Numbered from the stretch's first letter, positions 24,863 to 33,258 are shown. The stretch: DNA of 64,000 nt from Flavobacteriales bacterium (GCA_016719225.1 JADKAN010000003.1:248001-312000), one strand, 5' to 3'. A program made the numbers and translations. The notes: generated by a model from the letters alone, not told the origin.

Positions 24863-25885
24863 ATGGAACTTTACCTCGACAGTGCCGATATCAAGGAGAT
24901 CGATGAAGCCTTCAAGCTCGGCTTCCTCACCGGTCTCACCACCACGCCAACGTTCATGCACCGAGGTGGTGTAACGAACATTGACAAGATGATCCTGGAC
25001 CTTGCCAAAAAGGTCCCTATCCTTCAGGTCGAAGCCTTAGGTGGGACGGCTGAAGAAGTGGTGAAAGAAGCCAAGCGCCAGCTAAAGATGGGCTTGAAGA
25101 AGGAGACCACCGTCTTCAAGATCCCCGTAAGCCTCGAAGGACTTCGCGCCTGCAAAATGCTCCGCGACCAAGGCATCATGGTGAACGTGCACCTGGTGTA
25201 CACACTACAGCAGGCCTACATGGCGATGCAGGCAGGCGCCAATTATGTATGCCCGCTCGTGGGCCGCTTGCAGGATCAAGGCCACGATGCGCTCAGCTTG
25301 GTGCAACAATGTGTGGAGGCTGTGAACTATTACGGGTACGACAGCAAGATCATGTTCAGTAGCGTGCGCACCGTGGAACATGTGCGCAATGCGGTGGAGA
25401 TCGGTGTGCACACCATCACCGTCCCGTGGAAGCTGATGAAGCAGCTCACCGACAACCACATGACCGCCATTGGAACGCAACAGTTCTATGAGGACACCCG
25501 CCTCATCACCATGAAGGTGAAGGATGTGCTTTCGCGCAGCAACCCTGTGGTAAAAGAGACAGCAACTGTGAGCGAAGCATTGGTGGAAATGACCAAGAAT
25601 GGCTTCGGTGCCGTGATGGTCGTGGATGCCAAAGGGAAGAACAAGGGTGTGTTCACAGATGGTGGGCTGCGCCGTGGGATCGAAAAGGACGGCAATAAAT
25701 TCCTTGCGAAGAAGCTCAGCGCGCTCACCTTCAACGCACCATTCACTGTGGCCCCGGAAGCCTTGTTGAACGAGGCCCAGAAGCTCTTCAAGGAGCACAA
25801 GGTGGATACGCTCAGCGTCAGCGAGAACGGCAAGCAGCTCGGCATGTTGGACATCCAGGACTTGATGAAGGCTATTGCTGGGTAG
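24863..25885 (+). CDS. Transaldolase-family enzyme fused to a KdsD-type CBS pair
   Basis: A 340-residue protein. Residues 1-212 are a transaldolase/fructose-6-phosphate aldolase-like barrel: MELYLDSADIKEI, TGLTTTPT, Schiff-base Lys86 in TVFKIPVSLEG, and YVCPLVGRLQDQG. Residues about 218-340 are two CBS motifs, VKDVLSRSNPVV and the KdsD-like KGVFTDGGLRRGI. CBS pairs normally regulate KdsD, the SIS-fold arabinose-5-phosphate isomerase. Here the SIS domain is replaced by an aldolase. Leu132 stands where aldolases of this fold carry Tyr and transaldolase B carries Phe. Placement between kdsA and a kdsC-like gene suggests a role in supplying D-arabinose-5-phosphate. That role is inference. Confidence 0.85.
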   Translation: MELYLDSADIKEIDEAFKLGFLTGLTTTPTFMHRGGVTNIDKMILDLAKKVPILQVEALGGTAEEVVKEAKRQLKMGLKKETTVFKIPVSLEGLRACKMLRDQGIMVNVHLVYTLQQAYMAMQAGANYVCPLVGRLQDQGHDALSLVQQCVEAVNYYGYDSKIMFSSVRTVEHVRNAVEIGVHTITVPWKLMKQLTDNHMTAIGTQQFYEDTRLITMKVKDVLSRSNPVVKETATVSEALVEMTKNGFGAVMVVDAKGKNKGVFTDGGLRRGIEKDGNKFLAKKLSALTFNAPFTVAPEALLNEAQKLFKEHKVDTLSVSENGKQLGMLDIQDLMKAIAG

Positions 25886-26017
25886 TTGCCAGTTGTCGGT
25901 TGTCAGTTGTCAGGCTGCCGACGCTTTGCCGCGACAGTAGGTCGATCTGAATTGCGGTTGCAATACTGACTTCTCAAGTTCTGCCCTGACAACGAAGAAC
26001 TGACAACTGACAACTGA
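25884..26017. repeat. Gap bounded by inverted short repeats (agttgtc / gacaact)
   Basis: The gap between the transaldolase-CBS gene and the phosphatase gene starts with tandem agttgtc-like heptamers (25884-25914) and ends with tandem gacaact heptamers (25988-26017). The arms are complementary, so a large stem of about 130 bases span is possible. Related short repeats occur near 36110-36230. Confidence 0.6.
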
Positions 26018-26018
26018 A

Positions 26019-26672
26019 ATGAGCCAAACCCGTTTCCTGCACGAGCCAGAGGAACTCCAGCGCCGCGCAACGAACATCAAAGCTGTCATCTTCGATTGGG
26101 ATGGAGTATTCAACGACGGGTGGAAGGACGTTGATGGTGGCAGCCCATTCAGTGAGGTGGGCAGCATGGGCGTGAACATGTTGCGATTTGCACTGTGGCT
26201 GAAGAACGGTATGAATCCTCCCTCCGCAGTGATCACCGGGCAGATCAATCCCCTTGCTGAAAAGTTCGTGCAGCGGGAAAAGTTCCATGGGATATACATG
26301 GGCTTCATCAACAAGCCCGATGCCTTTGATGAGTTCTTGAAAAAACACGGGTTGAAGGCGGAGGAAGTCGCCTTTTTCTTCGACGATGCCATCGACCTCG
26401 CATTGACCAAGGACTGCGGTCTGCGCATGATGATCGGGAGAAAAGCGGGCACGCGCTTCACCGAACACGTCATCGCGCGCGGGGATGTGGATGTGGTGAC
26501 GGCCAACAGCGGTGGGGAGAACGGGCTGCGTGAAGCCACGGAAGTGTTGATCGAACTGCTCGGGAATTTCGCGGACGTCTTCGATCAACGCGCCGCTTAT
26601 ACAGAAGGATATCAGCGGTATTTGAAGGAACGGAACGCCGTTGCTCCCCAAGTGGAACGGGGAAGACGCTAA
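26019..26672 (+). CDS. KdsC-like HAD phosphatase
   Basis: A 217-residue HAD-superfamily protein: motif I VIFDWDGVFNDG (DxD nucleophile and acid), motif II SAVITGQ, motif III Lys near INKPDAFDEF, motif IV FFFDDAIDLAL. The tail GGENGLREATEVLIELLG matches the KdsC ending GGxGAVRE. KdsC hydrolyses Kdo-8-phosphate to Kdo. The placement after kdsA and the transaldolase-CBS gene supports this, though divergence from the classical sequence leaves related sugar phosphates possible. The ATG at 26019 abuts the repeat arm. Confidence 0.75.
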   Translation: MSQTRFLHEPEELQRRATNIKAVIFDWDGVFNDGWKDVDGGSPFSEVGSMGVNMLRFALWLKNGMNPPSAVITGQINPLAEKFVQREKFHGIYMGFINKPDAFDEFLKKHGLKAEEVAFFFDDAIDLALTKDCGLRMMIGRKAGTRFTEHVIARGDVDVVTANSGGENGLREATEVLIELLGNFADVFDQRAAYTEGYQRYLKERNAVAPQVERGRR

Positions 26673-26685
26673 GGTTAGCCGTGGT

Positions 26686-27102
26686 TCACCGCAGCCGCAC
26701 CCGGGCCGTCTGGTCTCCGTCCTTCACCTCGATCGCGGCTAACTTGAATGGCGGCGGCCCCATGTTCATCGGAGCATCATTGCTGAAACCGTAAGGTTCC
26801 TTCGGCCAGCCGATCCAGTTCGTGTCCAGTTTGCGGTTCTCGTTCACGTCGTGGAACACTTTCACCGCATATGTCCCAGGGACGAGGCGGTCGAATGCGC
26901 AGTTTACTGTATTCCCTTCGGCCTTGATGGATCGCAAGGTGCAGCCTTTCTCGGTCTTATAGGCTGCCTCGGACGGGCATAGTGCCACACGGAGCACACC
27001 TCCGGCTGCGGGTTTGTTCAAGACCACTTCAACGTTCAGCTTGCTCTGTGCCGAAATACTGAAGGGGAGTAAAAGGAGGAGAAGATATTGCAGGAAACGC
27101 AT
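26686..27102 (-). CDS. DUF2141-type exported protein
   Basis: A 138-residue protein from the ATG at 27102, with a signal peptide (FLQYLLLLLLPFSISAQ). The mature part has VALCPSEAAYK, VPGTYAVKVFHDVNENRKLD and EPYGFSNDA, the recognisable core of DUF2141 proteins, small secreted beta-sandwich proteins of unknown function. It is the last gene of the six-gene minus-strand operon, 4 bases downstream of aat. Confidence 0.85.
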   Translation of the reverse strand: MRFLQYLLLLLLPFSISAQSKLNVEVVLNKPAAGGVLRVALCPSEAAYKTEKGCTLRSIKAEGNTVNCAFDRLVPGTYAVKVFHDVNENRKLDTNWIGWPKEPYGFSNDAPMNMGPPPFKLAAIEVKDGDQTARVRLR

Positions 27103-27106
27103 AAGT

Positions 27107-27709
27107 TCAACTTCTGGGAGCGTGGGCCAATGCTTGGGAAAGGATCTTATGGAATACGACCTTGGGCACATTGATGGCACCTAGTGAAGCGGTATGGTCG
27201 TTCAAGTATTGTGTATCGAACAAAGAAAAGCCATTGCGGCGGAGATCTTCCACGAGAAAATGGAACGCCGCTTTACTCGCATTCGGGACCAAGCTGAACA
27301 TACTTTCACCGAAAAATGCCCCACCGATGCTGACACCATACAAGCCGCCAACGAGCTGCTGTCCCTCCCATGTCTCCACACTTAGGGCTTTACCGAGCCG
27401 GTGCAGCGCGCTATAGGCTTGGATCATTTCTTCGGAGATCCACGAATCGCCATGCACGGTGGCGCATTGGCGCATCACACCTTCAAAATCATTGTTGAAA
27501 GTGCAGTGCAAGCCGCTGTTCCGGACCCAACGGCGGAAGCGGGCGTTCGGCTTTGTACAATCCAAGGGGAATATTGCACGTGGGTCAGGGTTGTGCCAAT
27601 CGATGTGGCCCCGCTCATCGGCCATGGGAAAAAAGCCATGTGAATAGGCGGTCAGGAGAAGCTCCGCTGAGAGCTTGGGTCGTTCCGACGCCGGTCCCCT
27701 ATCGCTCAT
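27107..27709 (-). CDS. aat: Leucyl/phenylalanyl-tRNA--protein transferase
   Basis: A 200-residue protein with the Aat core: LLTAYSHGFFPMADE, DSWISEEMIQAYSALH, GGLYGVSIGGAFFGESMFS, SKAAFHFLVEDL. Aat attaches Leu or Phe to N-terminal Lys or Arg of proteins, marking them for ClpAP-type degradation (N-end rule). It overlaps the upstream S8 protease gene by 4 bp and is followed by the DUF2141 gene. Confidence 0.93.
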   Translation of the reverse strand: MSDRGPASERPKLSAELLLTAYSHGFFPMADERGHIDWHNPDPRAIFPLDCTKPNARFRRWVRNSGLHCTFNNDFEGVMRQCATVHGDSWISEEMIQAYSALHRLGKALSVETWEGQQLVGGLYGVSIGGAFFGESMFSLVPNASKAAFHFLVEDLRRNGFSLFDTQYLNDHTASLGAINVPKVVFHKILSQALAHAPRS

Positions 27710-29451
27710 TCCGCCTTCACGACGCGTTGCGTAAGCCGGGAACCGCCCACGCGTACTTCCACAACGTACACGCCAGCGCGCAACTGCGAGAGGAGGTCAT
27801 TCTGGATGCGTACCCGAGCATATGTTCCAGGCTCCAGTGCCGTAGCGGTGGACCAAACGAGCTTACCGAGAACATCGAAGATCTTGAGGTCCATCGCGTC
27901 CGCGGCTCCCGAATAGAGTTCAACATCGAGATGATCCGAGAACGGCACAGGAAGAAGGTTCATTACGGTGGGTGCTGAAAGTCCGGTCAGGTCCCGTCCG
28001 CTGAGCAGCAGGTGCGCACGCCAAAGATCAGGGATGCCGTATCCGAGGTCATTGTCCGGGTGGCTGTATTGGGAGGCGCTTTTCCGGATCGCGTCCATGA
28101 TGTCGTGCGCCGTTCGATCCCGGTGCAACTGCCACAGGCACGCGCTCAGGCCCGCCACTAAAGGTCCGGAGAACGAGGTTCCATTGATCGGCCCGACGTT
28201 CTCCCCACCGACATCCAATCCGATGGCACCCAAGCCCACAGCACTCACATCCGGTTTCACGCGGCCATCGGCCGTGGGGCCGCGCGAGCTGAAGCTGGCC
28301 AGCATGCGGTCGTTGTCCACGGCCCCGACGGCAAGGATATCGAAAGCATCCGCAGGCACACCGATGTAATGCCAGTCATTCGCACCGCTATTGCCGGCAC
28401 TGTTCACGGGCAGCATGCCTTTGCGTGTTGCGATGTCCGCCGCAAGCGTCATGTGCGAGGTGAGGCCGTTGAGGTCTGCATAGGTATGGTCCTGGGTGCT
28501 GTCGTCGAAGGTGGTGTAGCCCAGCGAGGTGGAGAGTACATCGCATCCGATGCTGTCGCATACCTCGGCTCCACTCACCCAATTGTCTTCTTCCACGATG
28601 TACTCACTGTTGGCGTCCTCTGTGCGTAGCAGTACATAATCCGCGGATGGGGCTGTTCCCAATAATTCGCCTTCCACTTTGCCCGCCATTAGGGATAGCA
28701 CTGACCGGCCATGAAAATGCTCGGCGTAAACGTTGCCTCCGGCCTGCACCAGATCACGCGTGTATACGATGCCGTTGCGTGCCCGGAGGTCTGCCAAACC
28801 CGGAAGGACATCCGCATTGAGGTAGCCCGCGTCCAATACTCCGATCAACATGCCCTCACCTTTTGCAGCACCTACTTCATGCAAGAGATGGCCGTTCATC
28901 ATTTCGATCTGCCGGAAGGACGTGCCATAATCCGCTAGATATGTTTTTTCCTCACTTCCCAATTTATTCGGATGCCGGAGCGGATGCGGTATCCCATCGC
29001 GCACGCGGCGCACCACATGTACGAAGGGAAGTAAGCCCAAGGTGTCCAGGGCGAGTGTGTCCGTGGTGCGTATGGTCACGGCATCGAACCACTTGCTGCG
29101 GTTGAGTAGTTCAATATCCCCGGAGGCCAATAATTGGGCGATATATGCAGGGTCCACAGGGAGGTCCAGCGAATCAAGTGCGATGCCTTGCCTTTGCCGG
29201 CGTTCCAATGCGCGTTGCGAGAGATATTCTTCCGGTGCGGAAAAGCTGTATGGCGTGTTGTCCTTATCCGTGAATTGAACCCAGTAAGTGGCCGGAGCCG
29301 TTTGGGCGAATAAGGAAGCGGAGAAGAGCAGGACGAGGCAAAAGCCCCAGAACCGTAGGGACCCTGAAAATTTCGTAAGAATGATAATGGTAGCTTCCGA
29401 TGGAGAACGCGCTTGTGATCGCTGCGCCTCCGCGCGCCTAAGGCTTGTCAT
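27706..29451 (-). CDS. Exported S8 (subtilisin-like) serine protease with T9SS sorting domain
   Basis: A 581-residue protein. The ATG at 29451 overlaps the upstream lipoprotein stop (ATGA); it gives a 30-residue polar extension before the signal peptide (FWGFCLVLLFSASLFAQ). The triad is visible: Asp207 in GVLDAGY, His247 in HFHGRSVLSLMAG, Ser426 in GTSFSGPLVAG, with Asn354 in SAGNSG. The C-terminal about 85 residues (MNLLPVPFSDHLDVEL to RVVKAE) look like a type A T9SS sorting domain. It is expected to be secreted and possibly cell-surface attached. Confidence 0.9.
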   Translation of the reverse strand: MTSLRRAEAQRSQARSPSEATIIILTKFSGSLRFWGFCLVLLFSASLFAQTAPATYWVQFTDKDNTPYSFSAPEEYLSQRALERRQRQGIALDSLDLPVDPAYIAQLLASGDIELLNRSKWFDAVTIRTTDTLALDTLGLLPFVHVVRRVRDGIPHPLRHPNKLGSEEKTYLADYGTSFRQIEMMNGHLLHEVGAAKGEGMLIGVLDAGYLNADVLPGLADLRARNGIVYTRDLVQAGGNVYAEHFHGRSVLSLMAGKVEGELLGTAPSADYVLLRTEDANSEYIVEEDNWVSGAEVCDSIGCDVLSTSLGYTTFDDSTQDHTYADLNGLTSHMTLAADIATRKGMLPVNSAGNSGANDWHYIGVPADAFDILAVGAVDNDRMLASFSSRGPTADGRVKPDVSAVGLGAIGLDVGGENVGPINGTSFSGPLVAGLSACLWQLHRDRTAHDIMDAIRKSASQYSHPDNDLGYGIPDLWRAHLLLSGRDLTGLSAPTVMNLLPVPFSDHLDVELYSGAADAMDLKIFDVLGKLVWSTATALEPGTYARVRIQNDLLSQLRAGVYVVEVRVGGSRLTQRVVKAE

Positions 29452-30128
29452 TGAGGTCCGTATCCGGTGACCACTTGTTTATACCAAGTGCCCCGCACAC
29501 CGGTGGTCTGCGTGTTGGTACTGTCCACTTCGCGATAGATCAGGCCGATGTGTTTCGCATAACGTTCGTAGTAGGTGTTCGTGATCACCGCATTGTTCAA
29601 ATAGGTGCCCTTCACCAATAACGTGCTGTCGAAGCTCAATCCGTTCACTGACCAAGGCACGTCCACGGCTTCGTAGGTGAGTTCGTAGGGTGTTCTGGTG
29701 TTGGTGGCATTGGTGTTCCAGGCCGCTCCGGTGCGTGCCGGGAATATCAATTTAATGCGTCGCTCATTCTCCTCTGCGCGTTCCGCCTGTGTGGCAGTGC
29801 GAACTTGCCACCAAACATCCTTGGGATACCATTCACCGCTTAAGCTATCCTGCTTGTACCGGATCAATTGCTGGGCAGGCCGACCTTCGGGATCTATAAA
29901 GGCATTGGCGATCCGCTCCATCAACGGGTAATGCAAGCTGTCGTACTGGGCGGTGAGGTCGTTCCTCCAAATGGAATCCACGGCGTACTCTACCCAGCGG
30001 CCGGTGTCGGTCGGGAAGTAGCCCGTGCCGAGGTCGATCGTCCTGGGTGCTCCTTCGTCCTTCTTGCAACCACTGCCGATGGCTGAAAGCAGGCAGATGA
30101 ATCCGAGGAGATACCACGTGTTTTTCAT
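29448..30128 (-). CDS. Lipoprotein, unknown function
   Basis: A 226-residue protein with a lipobox (GFICLLSAIGSGC, then KKDEGAP). The mature part starts with GTGYFPTDTGRWVEYAVDSI, a pattern seen in exported Bacteroidota proteins of unknown function, and is aromatic and strand-rich. It lies between mnmA (2 bases upstream) and the S8 protease (4-bp overlap). It may be carried along in the operon rather than functionally tied to either. Confidence 0.8.
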   Translation of the reverse strand: MKNTWYLLGFICLLSAIGSGCKKDEGAPRTIDLGTGYFPTDTGRWVEYAVDSIWRNDLTAQYDSLHYPLMERIANAFIDPEGRPAQQLIRYKQDSLSGEWYPKDVWWQVRTATQAERAEENERRIKLIFPARTGAAWNTNATNTRTPYELTYEAVDVPWSVNGLSFDSTLLVKGTYLNNAVITNTYYERYAKHIGLIYREVDSTNTQTTGVRGTWYKQVVTGYGPQ

Positions 30129-30130
30129 GC

Positions 30131-31228
30131 TTACCGGGGCTCGCGGTCAATGAAACCTCCGCCGATCACATCGTCCCCATCGTAAAAGACGGCACTTTGT
30201 CCCGGTGCGATGCCAGCCACCTTGGCATGAAGATCAACACGCACCTGTGTACCGTCCATTTGTATCGTGGCCGACGTGCCTTTGTCCTTGTAGCGGATCT
30301 TTGTCACGGTCTCCATTTCGCCCGCGAGGAACGGGATTTTTTGGAAGTTGGGCTGGCGGACCCAAGCGGTATGCTTCTCCAAGTCTTCTTTGTCGCCTAA
30401 AACCACCGTGTTGCTCTCGGGAATTATCTCCGTGACATATTGTGGCTTACCAGTGGCGATGCCCAATCCTTTTCGTTGTCCGATGGTGAAGAATGGATAG
30501 CCATCGTGCTCGCCGAGCGTGGCGCCATCCGTTCCGACAAGCTTTCCATGCGCCAGTTTCTCGAATGCTTCGGGATCCTTCCTTTTCAGGAATCCGCGGT
30601 AATCGTTATCAGGGATGAAGCAGATCTCGTAGCTCTCGCTCTTCTTGGCAAGCTCCGGGAACCCGCTATCCACGGCCATGGCGCGGATCTCGCTCTTCTT
30701 ATACCCGCCGATAGGGAAGCGTGTTCGCGCGAGATTTTCCTGGGCCAAGCCCCACAGCACGTAACTCTGGTCCTTGCCCGGGTCCAAGCCCTTGCTCACC
30801 ACGAAACGGCCAGCTTCTTCGCGCACCTTGGCATAGTGCCCTGTAGCGATCAGCTCGCAGTCCAGCATGTCCGCTCGCTTCAGCAGGGCTTCCCACTTAA
30901 TGAAGGTGTTGCAAAGCACACACGGGTTCGGTGTGCGACCTGCCATGTACTCGCTGGTGAAATTCCCGATGATAGCGGAACCGAACTCCTCCCGGATGTC
31001 GATGATCATGTGGTGGAAACCACGGTTTACCGCCATTTCCCGCGCATCATTGATGCTGTCAAGGTCGCAACAGCCGGTAACGCGTTTGCCTGTACCGTTG
31101 GCCGCATAGTCCCACGTTTTCATGGTGACGCCGATCACCTCATACCCTTGGTCGTGCAACATCAAGGCCGTCACGGAGCTATCCACCCCGCCGCTCATCG
31201 CCACCAATACCCTTCCGTGCTTGCTCAT
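30131..31228 (-). CDS. mnmA: tRNA-specific 2-thiouridylase MnmA
   Basis: A 365-residue protein of normal family length. The PP-loop is RVLVAMSGGVDSSVTALML; the first catalytic Cys is in GRTPNPCVLCN and the second in SYEICFIPDNDYRGFL. It thiolates U34 of tRNA Lys, Glu and Gln. The start overlaps the stop of the upstream YwqK-like gene (ATGA). It is the housekeeping gene of this operon. Confidence 0.96.
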   Translation of the reverse strand: MSKHGRVLVAMSGGVDSSVTALMLHDQGYEVIGVTMKTWDYAANGTGKRVTGCCDLDSINDAREMAVNRGFHHMIIDIREEFGSAIIGNFTSEYMAGRTPNPCVLCNTFIKWEALLKRADMLDCELIATGHYAKVREEAGRFVVSKGLDPGKDQSYVLWGLAQENLARTRFPIGGYKKSEIRAMAVDSGFPELAKKSESYEICFIPDNDYRGFLKRKDPEAFEKLAHGKLVGTDGATLGEHDGYPFFTIGQRKGLGIATGKPQYVTEIIPESNTVVLGDKEDLEKHTAWVRQPNFQKIPFLAGEMETVTKIRYKDKGTSATIQMDGTQVRVDLHAKVAGIAPGQSAVFYDGDDVIGGGFIDREPR

Positions 31229-32244
31229 TGCTTTTGTGTCCCATCCACGGGCGCTCCATTGACGTAAACCAATGTGGCCACAAGGTTCCCCTTCTCGTCG
31301 TAATCCTTCACCGGGCCCTCCATCTGGTCATTCTTATACATGCCCTCACGCTTTTTCGTTTGGCCCTTCAGTTCGCGTTCCACGTCGCTTTTCTCCTCGC
31401 CCTGCGGCCCCATTTTTACGGGGGCGTCCACCCACGTCCCATTGTCATACCACTCCGTGAACGGCCCTTCACGCTTGCCGCTTTTATATGTGGTCTCGCT
31501 CTTCTTTTGCTGGTCGTCCCAATACTCGGTGAAGAGACCGTTCTCGTATTTCTGTTTCACGAAGGTGCCTTGAGCGTAGAGCACTTGCATCTGCACGGTA
31601 CCGTCCTCGTTGAAGTACGTCCAGCCACCATCGCGACTTCCGTTCACGTAGTTGCCTTGGATCTCCTTGTTCCCTTTCGGGTAGTAGAAGATCTCGGTAC
31701 CCTCGGGTGCACCATTGACGTAGGTTGCTGTGTACCGCGGTTTGCCGTCCGCGAAGAATTGTTCAGCCTTTCCGGTGCCAACGCCAAGAATGAAATGCCT
31801 GCGCTCGGCTACGGATCCATCCGTGTAGAACGTGGTCATCTCACCATTCATTTTCCCGACTTTCCAATGCTCGGTGCTACGCAGTATGCCCACATCGTCG
31901 TAGTAATTCCAAGTACTGTCCTTCTCCGTCCCCACATAACGCCCTTCCGCCATCAATTTGCCATTGGGGTGGAAATGACGTCCGTGAGAGGCATCGGAGC
32001 CGGGGTAATGATCCACGCGGCTTTCCATCTTCCCCTGCGTGCTGTAGTAGGTGAAGCTGCCCACGGGCTTATCGTCCTTGAACTGGCCCGTATAGCGGAG
32101 CTGGTTGCTTTCGGCCCAATTGCGCTGCCAAGGTCCCTGCTTCCGCCCTTGAGCGTCTTTCAGGTTGGCCGCACTGCCGGATTGTGCCACACTGAAAGCG
32201 GCCCAAAAAAGGAATGATGAAAAAACGATCGGACGCAAGGTCAT
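31225..32244 (-). CDS. Exported MORN/YwqK-repeat protein
   Basis: A 339-residue protein from the ATG at 32244, before the signal peptide (VFSSFLFWAAFSVAQ). The rest consists of repeated strands with the motif GKLMAEGRY, NGEMTTFYTDGS, EGTEIFYYPKG, REGPFTEWYDNG, EGPVKDYDEKGNLV, typical of YwqK/MORN-like repeats. Families are annotated as toxin-antitoxin YwqK antitoxin but nothing here suggests a toxin partner. It is first in the six-gene operon and overlaps mnmA by 4 bp. Confidence 0.85.
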   Translation of the reverse strand: MTLRPIVFSSFLFWAAFSVAQSGSAANLKDAQGRKQGPWQRNWAESNQLRYTGQFKDDKPVGSFTYYSTQGKMESRVDHYPGSDASHGRHFHPNGKLMAEGRYVGTEKDSTWNYYDDVGILRSTEHWKVGKMNGEMTTFYTDGSVAERRHFILGVGTGKAEQFFADGKPRYTATYVNGAPEGTEIFYYPKGNKEIQGNYVNGSRDGGWTYFNEDGTVQMQVLYAQGTFVKQKYENGLFTEYWDDQQKKSETTYKSGKREGPFTEWYDNGTWVDAPVKMGPQGEEKSDVERELKGQTKKREGMYKNDQMEGPVKDYDEKGNLVATLVYVNGAPVDGTQKQ

Positions 32245-32448
32245 GTTGCAAGGAGGGCGATTTCCGCTGGCGCGAAGGTAAGAACGCGACAGAGGCAGCT
32301 TTGGTGTCACACGATATGGACCGCAGGGGCGGGGACATGGGTTAGCAAGATCGATGCCCCAGAACAGACCCAGATTACGGATGTTCTTGAATTTAGCCAG
32401 TATGATCTGCCAATGTGATCCCGCTTTCGCCAACGGGGGCAGCCCAGT
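32245..32448. other. Intergenic region upstream of the mnmA operon
   Basis: About 200 bases. The frame of the YwqK-like gene stays open through it but without family similarity, so it is treated as leader. The promoter of the six-gene operon should lie here; GCTAAATTCAAG on the minus strand is a weak candidate. Confidence 0.4.
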
Positions 32449-32886
32449 TCACAGCAACCGCCGCAAATAGTTGACCTGGCCCAAGTGGTAGTTGAGGTGC
32501 CCATACAGATGCAATAGGAAATACCCTGTGGTGGTCTCCTCAGGTAACACGCGAATGGGGTACGGTTGGAGCAGCCGCTGCTCATCGAGTTGTGCCAGAG
32601 CATCTTCCACCGAGGCAATGGTCCTGTTCACCTCATCCAAGAGGTCGCTCTTGGGAATTCCGGTGGCGCCGAATTCACGCTCCCGGTCGCGGATGTAGGC
32701 GCTACCGCCCAGCACGGCCCCAACGAAATGTCTCAGATTCCCGCAGATATGCAAGGTAAGATTACCCGCACTATTGCTGACTGTACCCATGGTGCGCCAG
32801 AGGTCGATCTCAGCATCGAATGCGTCGATCTCGTTGCACAACTTGCGCAGGTCGCGGACGAAAAGGGTTCGAATGTCTTTGATCAT
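32449..32886 (-). CDS. DinB/DUF1572-like protein
   Basis: A 145-residue all-helical protein with the fold signature of the DinB superfamily: LTLHICGNLRHFVGAVLGG, FGATGIPKSDLLDEV and a C-terminal YFLLHLYGHLNYHLGQVNYL. His residues in LTLHICGN, HLYGHL and NYHLGQ are in the right places for a metal site. Such proteins are often thiol- or metal-dependent enzymes of unknown substrate. Confidence 0.8.
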   Translation of the reverse strand: MIKDIRTLFVRDLRKLCNEIDAFDAEIDLWRTMGTVSNSAGNLTLHICGNLRHFVGAVLGGSAYIRDREREFGATGIPKSDLLDEVNRTIASVEDALAQLDEQRLLQPYPIRVLPEETTTGYFLLHLYGHLNYHLGQVNYLRRLL

Positions 32887-33023
32887 GGGAAACCAGCTTT
32901 ACCTGATGAAGGTAAATAATTTCATTGCTGGCGGGGGAGCCCACGTGCGATCCAGCGCTTGGGGAGCTCGCGCGAGAATGTGCTGAGAACTGCTGCAATG
33001 CATGAAAAGGCCTTTGGAAGTAT

Positions 33024-33258
33024 GGGCTTTCTTGCGGTCCGGACGGGACTTCCCGCATCTTCGCTCTGCTATGTGCGGGATGAACTTCTCGTCCCGTCGG
33101 TGTTAAACGAAGAAAGCCCCAAAAGAGGGGCTTTCTTGCGGTCCGGACGGGACTTCCCGCATCTTCGCTCTGCTATGTGCGGGATGAACTTCTCGTCCCG
33201 TCGGTGTTAAACGAAGAAAGCCCCAAAAGAGGGGCTTTCTTGCGGTCCGGACGGGACT
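33024..33258. repeat. Two identical 104-bp tandem repeats plus a partial copy at tRNA-Asp
   Basis: Copies at 33024-33127 and 33128-33231 appear identical. A third partial copy (33232-33258, 27 bases) runs into the 3' end of tRNA-Asp, so each full copy carries 16 bases of tRNA 3' end. Each unit ends with a stem (GAAAGCCCC / GGGGCTTTC) and contains nested inverted arms (GACGGGA/TCCCGTC and TCCCGCA/TGCGGGA). Duplication of a tRNA 3' end is a mark of past integration or slippage next to a tRNA. Confidence 0.85.
33214..33241 (-). terminator. Terminator hairpin downstream of tRNA-Asp
   Basis: An 11-bp perfect stem, AAGAAAGCCCC with GGGGCTTTCTT, around a 6-base loop. It is read on the minus strand just after tRNA-Asp, and its stem ends in a T-rich segment. 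A second copy about 104 bases away belongs to the tandem repeat. Confidence 0.7.

Noticed and set aside
31225..32244. Toxin-antitoxin pair based on the YwqK-like protein
   Set aside because: The protein is exported and consists of MORN/YwqK repeats; its only close neighbour is mnmA, and no toxin gene is present.
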